This document shows, piece after piece, positions 34,278 to 44,129 of a DNA stretch of 64,000 bases. The stretch is from positions 62,001-126,000 of the forward strand of contig MU385712.1 in NCBI GenBank assembly GCA_022497155.1, written 5' to 3'. A program made the position numbers and the translations under genes. Under the pieces are notes generated by a model that had not been told where the DNA came from, did not search any database, and saw only the letters and a program-made list of their open reading frames with translations. The DNA is from Whalleya microplaca (Eukaryota; Ascomycota; Sordariomycetes; Xylariales; Xylariaceae). Every line of letters starts with the position of its first letter. The stretch's first letter is position 1.

Positions 34278-35459
34278 CTACGTAGGCACAGGCGTACCCG
34301 TAGCACTGCCCGTCTCCTCGCGGCCGCCGGCGCCGTTGATGCGCCTCTTCTTCCGCTTCCTGCGGGGCACGACGGCGGGGCGGGCGCCGTAGGAGCCGAG
34401 GGCGAGGCGGGTGCCGCAGGTGAGGCACTCGGCGGCCTGGGGCACCTCGCAGAAGATGCTGAGGCAGATGCTGCAGACGAAGGCGGCGTCGACGACGTTG
34501 CGGTGGCAGAAGCAGGCGGCGCGGAAGTCGACGGAGTCCTGCGTCGGCGCGACCAGCGACCGGCGGGCCTCGGCGTCGGCCAGGAAGCCGAACATGAGGT
34601 ACGAGAGCAGCCCGCGCGGGTTCGCGGCCGCGGACAGGAACGTCCCGCCCGTGATGAAGGCCGCCTGCTGCAGGAAGGTCGGCGACCCGTACAGCGAGAG
34701 CGTGTCCACGGGAATGCGCGCGTGCGAGGCCGCGAACACGGCGTTCATCGTCGGGATGTACTGTGCGGGCTCCGAGTCCGACACGGAGACCACCAGGATG
34801 CGCGCGTGCAGGGCCGACATGCTGCTGCTGCTCGAGGCGGCGGCGGCGGCGGCGGCGCTGCTGCCGGTGGGGTCCGCCGGGTCGGAGGAGGTCTTGGAGG
34901 GCGCGAAGGCGAGGGAGGTCTTGTTGATGTGCGCGAGCGCCGTGCTCAGCGCGCCCGAGATCAGCGTCGTCGGGTGCAGGTCCGCGGTCGTCGTGCTGTC
35001 TATGAGCGAGCGGAGGGAGTCGCGGATCGAGGCCTCGATCTGGGCGAACTGCGGGTACTTGTTGGCGGAGGTGCCGTTGAGCTCGGCGTCGAGCTGTTGC
35101 TGGAGGTCTACGTCGGTCATCTCGACGTCCTCCTGGCCCTGTGTAGTAGTAGTTTGCCGCCCATTGGAGGAGGCATGGTGATGATGATGGCGGCCAGAGT
35201 TCGGGTTCGGGGGCTGGGGATATAGCCAGACGGCGCGGTTGGGGTGGGCGGCGAGGATGGCGACCTGGTTGTCGTTACCGAAGGCCAGGTGGGCGTTGAC
35301 GAAGACCAGGATGGCGGCGATGGCCTTGGAGATGGGCAGGGTGTCGTGCAGGGCGGCCCAGGCGCGCGGGTTCGTGTCGATGACGAGGGTCAGGAGGGAG
35401 GGCACCTGGCTGGCGGCCGTAGACTCGCTGTAGTGATCCGAGGCATCGATCCGGTTCAT
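34278..35459 (-). CDS. TFB4: TFIIH core subunit Tfb4 (p34)
   Basis: Intronless gene for 393 residues. The N-terminal von Willebrand A-type domain begins SLLTLVIDTNPRAWAAL and continues through AILVFVNAHLAFGNDNQVAIL, ARILVVSVSDSEPAQYIPTM, SLYGSPTFLQQAAFITGG and LLSYLMFGFLAD. The C-terminal zinc finger is C-rich (CFCHRNVVDAAFVCSICLSI followed by FCEVP and CLTCGTRL, about residues 316-352). A basic tail follows. Tfb4 pairs with Ssl1 in the TFIIH core needed for RNA polymerase II initiation and nucleotide excision repair, so it is nuclear. Two low-complexity insertions (a serine/alanine run and an HHHHH/QQ-rich linker) are typical of filamentous fungi. It is transcribed divergently from the UNC-45-like gene. 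Confidence 0.94.
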   Translation of the reverse strand: MNRIDASDHYSESTAASQVPSLLTLVIDTNPRAWAALHDTLPISKAIAAILVFVNAHLAFGNDNQVAILAAHPNRAVWLYPQPPNPNSGRHHHHHASSNGRQTTTTQGQEDVEMTDVDLQQQLDAELNGTSANKYPQFAQIEASIRDSLRSLIDSTTTADLHPTTLISGALSTALAHINKTSLAFAPSKTSSDPADPTGSSAAAAAAASSSSSMSALHARILVVSVSDSEPAQYIPTMNAVFAASHARIPVDTLSLYGSPTFLQQAAFITGGTFLSAAANPRGLLSYLMFGFLADAEARRSLVAPTQDSVDFRAACFCHRNVVDAAFVCSICLSIFCEVPQAAECLTCGTRLALGSYGARPAVVPRRKRKKRRINGAGGREETGSATGTPVPT

Positions 35460-36187
35460 GGTGCCACTATTGTCATAGAGGTGGAGGGCTCGAGGCCCGG
35501 TTCTTTGTTCGTTCCGGAAAGCAGGCTGTTGTACCTATGCACGGAGATGTATGTAGGTAGAGATTGTGGTGGCGATTTCTTAGTTGATTTCTCCAAATTG
35601 GGATGAATCCAGTGAACTGATCAGTAGTGAGTTTTCCTGTTTAGAGAATCACTCCAGAGGTTCGTATGGTGTAGCGGATGAGACTTTGGCACCACAGGCC
35701 ATGGACTGCATGGTCGGAGTGGATGATAGAAGTTGAAGATTGGAATGTTGCAGGTACTTAGCTACAGTAATAATTGTCTTCACCGAGCTCACCTCTCGGA
35801 GAGAATGGTCAGCACAGGCTGCACAGCTCCAATTAAAGATAGACCGCGGTTGATTTTAGCGTTCCGACCCCCTGTCGGAGCTGATCTTCGGCGGGTTCCA
35901 TCATCATAAGCTGCAGGTACCTAGGTACAAGCAAAACATTCGTTGTATGTATGTACATCGATACATGCATTTTTATGTATTGAGATTACGGATTACATGT
36001 ATTGTATGCGCAAAACGCACCTGACAAACATGCTACGTCATATTCGATATATCCCCAGGCGCTAACCCAGCTTATCTACACCTTTATCTACATACCTTAC
36101 ATGTATCTAGGTATCTTCTGGATGGCGGGGTAATCCATCCCCCAGGCAGCCCAGGTCACCTTAGCAGACAGTGGCGTGTACATCCAG

Positions 36188-36223
36188 ACATACATATGTA
36201 CATACATATGTACATACATATGT
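36188..36223. repeat. Three perfect copies of ACATACATATGT
   Basis: 36-bp tandem array. Each unit contains the palindrome ACATATGT. It lies in a divergent promoter region. Confidence 0.85.
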
Positions 36224-36790
36224 AGCCCTAGAGATATCAATAGGTACATATCCCCGCACACTTCCATCTCGCCTCCAGCAGACTGGCGTTGCAGTCCAAC
36301 CAGTCGGTTCCCTTCCTACTAGCAAATCCTTTACTCTTACGACCGCCTTACGTAGTAGCTCACGCCCTCAACAACCACAGACGAAAGACAATAATTAGAA
36401 GCAAATCTTGATTCCCTCCAAAAACCTGATCCTACCGATTCCTACGTATTTACAGTTACAAACCACCCAGTGCGCATAGGTAGTAGCAGGTAGTTACTTG
36501 TAAGTGGTGGCGCTCCACTAACTTGGTCACAAGCAGACTCTCAATCCAGTCAAGTCACAAGCAGAGGTAAGATATCTGGTCTATTTATATTCCTTCTTTG
36601 TCTCTGATCCTTCTGGTCTTTGGTGTCAAGTGAGATACATAACATACACATCTTATTTTTCTCTCTTTATCCGAAGTCACGCGCTACGGGCTCCATATCA
36701 TCATATCGATCCGTATCATCGGTATATCACCTATATCCGTCATTCCATCATCCGGCCTCTCTCTCTCTTTCTTTTCGGAATCCATTTCAG

Positions 36791-36850
36791 CCTTACCTTT
36801 TACCTTACATTACATTACATTGCCTTGCCTTGCCTTACCTTACCTTATCC
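36791..36850. repeat. Interrupted pentanucleotide repeat (CCTTA/CATTA/CCTTG)
   Basis: A 60-bp run of five-base units changing by single substitutions (CCTTAC, ATTAC, CCTTG, CCTTA), a decayed microsatellite in the pyrimidine-rich leader of the UNC-45-like gene. Confidence 0.7.
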
Positions 36851-37143
36851 CCGCTGTTCTGCCCTGCCTACCCCTTATTCCGCAGATCCGCAGCCAGTCT
36901 ACCTAGCCTACGTAGTCTACGTAAGAGCGCATACTGCCTGCCGCTAACTACCTACCTACCCTCCCTAGGCCCGTCAGAATTCCGTACCTACGCTAGGTTC
37001 CTCTTTCTAGTGGCTTTATTTCTCCACACAAGCTTTTATCACTGTCGTTCCTGTCCTCATACAGTTATTACCTCAGCGTTCCTGTATACCTAGGTGGATC
37101 CTCAACTACATACAGATCATATTATACATATCTGTGCCATAGG

Positions 37144-39366
37144 ATGGATGAGACGCCGATCGAGGTCGCCTCCAACCGGGAGGAGATGGCCAAGATGGGC
37201 AGCACCGACCAGACCCAGTTGATTCTTGCGCGATTAATGGAAGGTGGCCTCGAAGATAATGAGACCTGTCAGTTACTGGATCGACTCACGAAGCTCTTGA
37301 ACGACGATGCTTCAAACCAGAGCAAGGAACCGTCTATCTGCGATGTGATCGATGACGTATGTCTCGATACCGTCCTTAGCTACCTCGATATGAGGCAGGC
37401 CGATGCTGTCCGAGGCCACGCCGCCTTGACTACTTCAGCGTATCTGAAGGCCGCCGGCGACGGAGGCACCAAAGGTCTTCATACCTTCTTTTTTGACCGA
37501 GTCAAGAGGGGTACTTACGATGATTACATCGTCGCCTTCTGTGTAGCCGCCGCGATATTTCCTATCGCCCCGGACATGACGGCTGAGATGTTCCTTACCG
37601 AGGGCTTTCTCCCCAGCCTCGACCCCTTAATGCGACGGAAATGGAAGAGTAGAAAAGTTGAGACGGCCTGTCTGGAAATGCTGGATGCCGCTTCCATGAA
37701 CACCCAGTGCCGGGAAGCCATCCATAAGTATTGTGCGGACTGGCTAGAGGAAGTTGTTGACCAGGACCTCAGCGAACTGTCCCAGGCCGGATTCTCCGCC
37801 GATCCCGAGATCCAAGTTAGTGAAGGATCCATCGCGATGAGGAGGCATTCCGCGACAGTCCAGAACCTGGCCGCTGTCATTCTTGCCAAATTGAGGGTAG
37901 GCACCTTGAAATTTCCGCTCGTGTCACCACCCGCTTTCGAAAACCTTCAGTGGCGGTGATCGGGCGCCGTGAAGGGGACTGGGCTGACCTGAAGGCTTCA
38001 GGCAGTACCCTCGGCACAACAGGCGAGGGAAGGAAACGACGAAGAATCGAGAATCCAGCCGGCGACCACCAGCATCGACGATCTCTCCAAGATGTTTACG
38101 AAGACGTTACTTACTGATCCGGAGAATGGTAAGCATTCGGTGGAGGGTCTGGCTTACGCATCCATTCAACCGCAGGTTAAGGAGGAAATCGCACGGAACA
38201 AGGAGCTCTTAAAGACTTTGGTCAAGACTTTGAGTGATGCTCCCGCAAAATCACCACTTACTTATGGAGCTCTAAGCATATTTATGAATCTTACTCGCTA
38301 CCAACCAGCACAAACCGAAGAGCAAAAGAAGATGGGCCAGCTCAAGGCTTATGCCAACGCTGCCGGCAAACTCGGCCCTTCTAACCCCCTCAACGACGAC
38401 GGCCACGTCGCGGCACGATGTCGACAGGTATTTGACGCCGGTATTGTACCCGTTCTGGTAACCCACAGCAGGCATGGCTCCATCGCCTCGCTAAGCATTA
38501 TCATCTCCATCATATCTGCTCTCTCAGTTACAACCAGCCTGCGTGGTCAACTCGCGCAACAAGGCTCCGTCAACCTTCTGATTGCCGCATGGACGGCTTT
38601 ACCAGATACCGAATCCCCAACCAAGCGTACCGCAGCCCAAGCACTCGCCCGCATCCTAATCAGCACCGACCCAGCTCTCGTATTCGGCGGCACGCGTGCT
38701 CGCCCGCAGAACTCCGCCATACGGCCACTCGTCTCCATCATCCCGCCCGACCCCGTCGCCGACACCCGCGACCTCCTACCAACGTTCGAAGCGATCATGG
38801 CGCTGACCAACCTGGCCTCGACGGACGACGACACGCGCGCGACCATCATCCGCACGGCCTGGCCCGAGATCGAGGAGCAGCTGCTGTCCTCGAACCCGCT
38901 GGTCTCCAAGGCCGCCGTGGAGCTGATCTGCAACCTGGTGCAGTGCGTCGAGGGCGTGGCGCTCTACGCGGCCGGGTCGGCCGACGACCCGGCCGCCGCC
39001 AACCGCCTGCACATCCTGCTCGCGCTCGCGGACGCCGAGGACGCGGGCACGCGCAGCGCGGCGGGCGGCGCGCTGGCCGCGCTGACGGGGTACGAGGCCG
39101 TCGTCGCCGGCGTCGTCGCGCGGCCGCGCGGCGTCGACGTCGTGCTCGGCCTGTGCGGCGAGGACGGCGAGGACCTGCGGCACCGCGGCGTGTTTGTGGT
39201 CTACAACATGGTGGCGTGCGAGGGCGAGGTCGGCCGGACGGCACGCAGGGCGATCCGCGATAAGAATGGGGTGGACGTGCTCAAGGAGTGCGCGAAGAAG
39301 AGCCGGCGGGCCGAGGTCGTCGAGGTCACGGTGCAGGCGCTGAAGGTGCTGCTTGAGGGGTCTTAG
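37144..39366 (+). CDS. UNC-45/She4/Cro1-type myosin chaperone
   Basis: Two exons, 37144-37896 and 38002-39366, joined in phase (ILAKLR|AVPSAQQ), give 705 residues. The sequence is almost all helical with armadillo-like repeats: AAAIFPIAPDMTAEMFLTEG, LPSLDPLMRRKWKSRKVETA, an EGLAYASIQPQVKEEIARNK segment, AFRQV-like RCRQVFDAGIVPVLV, TAAQALARILISTDPALVFG, ALTNLASTDDDTRATIIRTA and LVSKAAVELICNLVQCVEGV. This order matches the central and UCS domains of fungal UNC-45/She4/Cro1 proteins, which fold and stabilise myosins for actin-based transport and cytokinesis. As in fungal members there is no TPR domain at the N-terminus. The last ~500 bases are much more GC-rich than the rest. A functional link with ARP3 (actin) is thematic only. 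Confidence 0.87.
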
Positions 39367-40462
39367 GGGGGCAGCGGGCTAGAAAAGTAGGCAGGGGTGG
39401 TGATCGTGTTTATATTTTTTTATTACGTATTTGGAGCTTTGCACCATGTGCGGCGAGTTGTGGGATGGTGGTAATAATTACGTCTGATTATTTTGATCCG
39501 ATGGTGTTTCGTTTGGAGCGGGCTTGTGATGTTTCGGGATGAGTGATAGGTATGCTAGGTTGAAAGTGAAATTGTGAGAAGACTGGCGTACATAGTTAAT
39601 GAAAATATAATAAATTGGAGTAGGTAAACGCAAAAACGCAACAGTGCTGCGAGGCTTGATAAGTGGGAATGTTTGAACGCTGTAGATGAGAGTGGTTAGA
39701 ACTTGGGGGTTCGGTCGAAAAGGAGACTTGCAAGAGTTAATCTAGTTCGCGCTTCCTAGGTATAGTATTGAATTGTGATGTAGTCCATACGTCTATTGGA
39801 GCTTATTGGTATACGCATATGGGTGTGACAGTCCTGATGAGGTATTGGTTGAAAACTATTGTGAATGAATAAAAACGCCACACATATTTATTAATTAGCT
39901 ATCTTCGTTTAGCTATAGTGATAGGAAATGTACATCGAAGGTATAACCGGTACTATGGGTTGATGTTTATGGCCTTTTGACTAGGTAAATATATGGAATT
40001 ATAAATTTCATAGCACTCCTTGATAGATATACGTCGATGTCGATGGATGGCGAGTTGCGTATTGGGACTTTGACTACGTAGCATTCCACTGTCGGATCCA
40101 TGATCTGCCTCATTCTGCTTCGATAGATCGGTTAGAGGATAGGGAGATTTAGTTGGCTAAGATGATACCGTAACTTCCGGGTTACAGGGTAGATAGGAGA
40201 AGAGGGACTACAAATTAGTTTCTTGCCAGGAATTGTCTCACGCTTGAAAGTGTTGATGTCAGGGGTAAATTTGTGCCATTATGACTTCTTGTCTCGTTTA
40301 AAGATATCACTATGTAAGATGTCTATCATGAGTGAGATTCTACGCTACACGATGAACGCGTATAGAATCTCTAAGGTACATGGGATCATGAGATTCAATT
40401 ATACTACATTTATATAACGACCCTTTATAAATTCTATTTTAACCTCCCAGCAACACCTAGTT
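39367..40462. other. Convergent intergenic region
   Basis: About 1.1 kb between the UNC-45-like gene and TRM2, AT-rich, with the 3' ends of both genes. No gene is seen. Confidence 0.5.
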
Positions 40463-42511
40463 TTACGCTTCGCCGCCATTTACTGTCTTCTCGACCCGGC
40501 TCAGCACCGCGACACCCTCGACATGTGCCGTCTGGGGGAAGAAGTCGAATCCGCGCAGGCTTTCGATCTCGTACCTCGTCCCTGGAGCACCTGCATCTAC
40601 CCCTTGATCTGATTCGCCGCCCGTCTCCCCACGCACAAGGGCCCCTACGTCCCGCGCCTGCGTGTGTACGTTGCAGCTGACATACACAACGCGCCGGGGC
40701 CCGAAGCGGAGCAGCTGGCCGAGGAAGTCGGCGTCGCAGCCCTTGCGGGGCGGGTCGAGGACGACGACGGTCTCGTCCGCGGGGTAGCGCACGTTCTTGA
40801 AGAGCTCGCGCGCGTCGGCGGCGATGAAGTTCGCCTGCGACTCGGGCAGGTTGTTAGAGCTGGCGTTCGTGCGCGCAAACTTGATTGAGTCGTCGGCGAT
40901 GTCGATGCCGGTGCTGCCTTGGAAGAGCGACGAGAGCGTGATGGTGAAGAGGCCCGAGCCCGAGTAGGCGTCGATGAGATACTTGATTTCAGGGGTGGAG
41001 GTTGTGGTGGAGGTGGGGGTGGAGCTCGGTCCTGTAGAGGGCGGTAGGATGGCCTCCCGGATGTAGTCGGTTACGACGGGGAGGATGGAGTTGTTGTTCT
41101 GGAAGAACGAGCCTGCTGGGTTTTGGAAGATATAGTCGCCTACGTATTCAGTGGAGGTGCCTTTATTGTCGGTCACGCAGGTCTTGAGGTCGACGTAGGT
41201 GTCAGTCTCGACCCTGATTACGCTGGATGACGGTTGCTCTTCCACCTCGTTCGATGGTGAGGCAGGATCATCCTTGGGTATGCGCAAGGTGCTCTCGCGG
41301 AGAAGGATTGTTGCGCCACGAGTATATCTGTCATACTCGACGTTCATCCTCTCGCGTTCATTTTTCATACCAAGCCGCACTGCATCGGTGCCGATCGGAC
41401 AGTCCTCGATATCCAGAGTCTTACGTGTGCCCTTTAGCATGAAGCCAATATCCGGTACCTTATCGAAAGGAATTTTATTCTTCTTAGACCAAGTTTTTTG
41501 GGGTCCGTCGAAGTGAGGAGTCAGCTTTGTGCGGTAGCCGTACTGCAGAGGGCTGCCAATGGTGTCCTGTATGGCGGGTATGAGCTCGGGTGGGAGCTGG
41601 GAGAAATTCTTGAAGGCCTTCTCGACGATTCTCTTCTTCAGCCGTAGTTGCTCGGCATAGTCTAGCATTTGAAACTGGCATCCCGCGCACCGTGAGAAGT
41701 ATTGGCACTGGATGCCAGCGTCATTGCGAGAAGGCGACGGCTTCACAACCGCAATGAAGTCGGCTACAGTGTACTGCCCCTCCTTCAGGTGCCGATACAC
41801 CTTTACCTTGACAATATCACCCGGTACGGCAAATTGTAGCACGTAGACCCGCTTGGAGCCTGTCTGCAAGGCTAAGGCATCTCCTGTCGATGAGAGCTCG
41901 ACAACCTCGACTTCAATCTCAGACCCTTCCTCGGGCAAGATCTCCTCGTCTGTTTTCGCTCCATCTTCAGCTTCATTGAGCGAGTCGATGAGATTTTGCA
42001 CATCGATGCCCAAGACCTCCTCGGAGGAGCCATTCTTCATATCCCGCTCCCTCTTGCGGGCCTTCTTCTGTTGTCTCTTGATCCCCAGTTTAGACTTCTG
42101 CTGGGGTAAGGGTCGCTTCCCATGATTCAGCTTTGGCTGTTGGTCCGCCATCCCAGCTAGCCTTTCAAACGCTTCAAAGCCTCCGAAGCTACCGATACTT
42201 GGTTCCGGCGACACAGTGTTCCCCCACCTCGTCGTACTCAAATTTCCAGGTTTGAATTCACTTGCATCGGCTGCGTGAGAGTAGCACCGGGCGATGGCCA
42301 GACGTTGTGATGAAAAATGAGGCAAGCCCAGATTGATGCCGGTCCTGAGTGAATTTTTAATGAATGACTGCGGAACTCTCGTTATGGAGGACCGCATTCC
42401 TTTTCTGGTTCTTGACCTTCGCTGAGAAATTCCGAGGCTCTGATTTGCAGAACATGATGATTGAAGAATTTTAGGTTGGGTAGGTTGCACAGTGCTTTCT
42501 TCAACCTGCAC
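40463..42511 (-). CDS. TRM2: tRNA (uracil-5-)-methyltransferase Trm2-like
   Basis: Intronless frame for up to 682 residues. An internal ATG at 42397 (MRSSITRVPQ, 644 residues) starts a basic, hydroxylated presequence-like segment, and either start is possible. Features in order: KR-rich nuclear or nucleolar-like stretch (KRQQKKARKRERD), TRAM-like beta segment (ALQTGSKRVYVLQFAVPGDIV), cysteine cluster CQYFSRCAGCQFQM as in RumA-type enzymes, SAM-binding DAYSGSGLFTITLSS and GIDIADDSIKFA, motif IV VVLDPPRKGCDADF, catalytic cysteine in YVSCNVHTQARD (about C613) and the general-base glutamate in FPQTAHVEGVAVL (about E665). It should methylate U54 of tRNAs to ribothymidine using SAM. A dual nuclear/mitochondrial product from two starts is a reasonable inference. 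Confidence 0.94.
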   Translation of the reverse strand: MQVEESTVQPTQPKILQSSCSANQSLGISQRRSRTRKGMRSSITRVPQSFIKNSLRTGINLGLPHFSSQRLAIARCYSHAADASEFKPGNLSTTRWGNTVSPEPSIGSFGGFEAFERLAGMADQQPKLNHGKRPLPQQKSKLGIKRQQKKARKRERDMKNGSSEEVLGIDVQNLIDSLNEAEDGAKTDEEILPEEGSEIEVEVVELSSTGDALALQTGSKRVYVLQFAVPGDIVKVKVYRHLKEGQYTVADFIAVVKPSPSRNDAGIQCQYFSRCAGCQFQMLDYAEQLRLKKRIVEKAFKNFSQLPPELIPAIQDTIGSPLQYGYRTKLTPHFDGPQKTWSKKNKIPFDKVPDIGFMLKGTRKTLDIEDCPIGTDAVRLGMKNERERMNVEYDRYTRGATILLRESTLRIPKDDPASPSNEVEEQPSSSVIRVETDTYVDLKTCVTDNKGTSTEYVGDYIFQNPAGSFFQNNNSILPVVTDYIREAILPPSTGPSSTPTSTTTSTPEIKYLIDAYSGSGLFTITLSSLFQGSTGIDIADDSIKFARTNASSNNLPESQANFIAADARELFKNVRYPADETVVVLDPPRKGCDADFLGQLLRFGPRRVVYVSCNVHTQARDVGALVRGETGGESDQGVDAGAPGTRYEIESLRGFDFFPQTAHVEGVAVLSRVEKTVNGGEA

Positions 42512-42742
42512 AGTAAAAGCTAGGTAGTTTCATAGCTCGATCAGCCACTACGTACAGTGTGTGCAACTTTGTGTTTTTCGCTACATATACATATGTGGCT
42601 GTGTAGTCGACACTTGTGGCTTGTTCACTGCAGTGTTCATGAAAATAGTGATTTCCTCGCTCATCTCACTTTCAAAGTATCGTCCATCATAAGGATGCAA
42701 GTATTGTGAACAATAATCTCAGAGCTGCATCTGACCTTTGAA

Positions 42743-43019
42743 TTATCCTCCTCCTCCTCCTCCACTGACTGGCCCTGGATCAGGCCCCCCACCGGCACCG
42801 ATACCGAAACCTCCCCATTTCGGTTCATTTCTCTTGCGATGAGCTTTCTTCCAAGACTTATGGTTGAAGTTCGGGGGCTTAACATAGTATCCGTTCTCTC
42901 CCTTCGCATATCCAGGAGGCGGGTCTGTGCGACGTTTGCTTGACTACGTATGATCAGCGTCATAATCAACAGGTGCCGTGGCTTTGGGTCGTTTCTCTTA
43001 CTAGTAAACCGAAACACAT
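42743..43019 (-). CDS. Small MCFG-start protein, two exons
   Basis: A short gene too small for simple ORF calling. Exon 1 (43019-43002) encodes MCFGLL. A 58-nt intron (43001-42944) has GTAAGA donor, a GCTGATC branch-like site and TAG acceptor. Exon 2 (42943-42743) encodes SSKRRTDPPPGYAKGENGYY, then VKPPNFNHKSWKKAHRKRNE and a tail PKWGGFGIGAGGGPDPGPVS ending in six glycines. The product is 72 residues, very basic, with a glycine-rich C-terminus and no signal peptide. Short fungal proteins beginning MCFG are familiar to me but I know no function. The coding frame differs from the longest ORF in the interval, which has no motif. It lies just upstream of TRM2 on the same strand. Confidence 0.6.
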
Positions 43020-44129
43020 ATTATGAAATTGGTTTAATCATAGATAGATATTCTGTTTGAGAGACAGAGAAATCTCACGGACAGGCGGTCACTCACATAC
43101 CTACATATATAGGTATTTCAGCTGGATACCATCAACTAATAATAAATGCCACGGTGAGGCAATGATGCAGATCGCACCATGTGGAATGCGGGTGCCTGAT
43201 CTAGACAAGTTTCCGGGATCTTCACAAGATCTCGCCGTTTTCAATTATCACGAATTATCGTGAGGCTAATAAGACTGGGGATCCACTACCGCGATTGCGT
43301 GACCATACGTACGAACGGAGGGCCGACAATCGGTAAATAAATATAGTATATACACCGCATGGCCCAGGTAAAAGGCAAGGGGAAAACATATACCACCAAA
43401 GGATAACCCGATTTTAGTCTCCAGTTTCTTAAAAAGGATCTAGGCCACAGTCTTAAGGTTGTCGATGTCAAGGTTCAACTTGGGCCAAGAATTGAAGCTG
43501 TCGACAGTTTAGGGACGAAGGTAATTGTGAGTAAGTGGACGTCATGAACGAGATTAATTAAAACATTCTCAGCAATGTTCGCCTTACTAATAAACTATCA
43601 AACTTTAGCCGAAAAAGGACCCTTAGGTTCAACGTCCCGAGCTACTCTGATTAGATTTCATGAGTCTATTTCGACAACTTGAAACGTCCTCGCTCCAACC
43701 CGCAACTTGCAATTTACACCCTGCACATTGTGAGTGCTATAGGACGGTGTTCTTGGCAAATAGACTTTTAAAGATACTGAAAGTAAGACTATTGGCTGGG
43801 TTGAGTCTACCACAGCTTATCTCTACTACGTACTCCACCCCGAGATAGTACCTGACCTACATACCTTACCTAACATATATAGAGGTACTCGTCCCTGATT
43901 ACTAAAACGGCCTGTCATCAACTGGTTCCTCCAACCTGACATCATCAGTCTACCTTCTTGGAATGTACTTGTTTTCCAAACTTCTGTAACTCTAGCCCGT
44001 CGATGTATAATTAACGACAAGTTCCCGCCAGTCGCGTTAGAGGTCATATCGCCTAGATAACCAAGTACATACTACCTAGGACTCGGGCTTGATCGCAACA
44101 TATAAAGCCGAGATTACAACATCGGACAT
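43020..44129. other. Intergenic region
   Basis: 1.1 kb between the divergent MCFG gene and gamma-glutamyltransferase gene. AT-rich, with TATA-like runs at about 43876 (acatatata) and 44101 (tataaag). No gene is seen. Confidence 0.5.

Larger units (their letters stand above)
35460..37143. promoter_or_regulatory. Divergent intergenic region of TFB4 and the UNC-45-like gene
   Basis: 1.68 kb without a credible gene. It contains a 12-bp tandem repeat (36188-36223) and, closer to the UNC-45-like gene, a long pyrimidine-rich stretch (about 36600-37080) typical of fungal leaders and promoters. ORFs in that stretch are low-complexity artefacts. Confidence 0.5.

Noticed and set aside
34143..35225. Long plus-strand ORF of 360 residues opposite TFB4
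   Set aside because: Shadow of the GC-rich antisense codon pattern of TFB4. Composition is low-complexity A/G/R/V without motifs.
36620..37093. 157-residue ORF upstream of the UNC-45-like gene
   Set aside because: Translated pyrimidine-rich leader (Ser/Leu/Tyr/Pro bias). It overlaps a microsatellite and has no domain.
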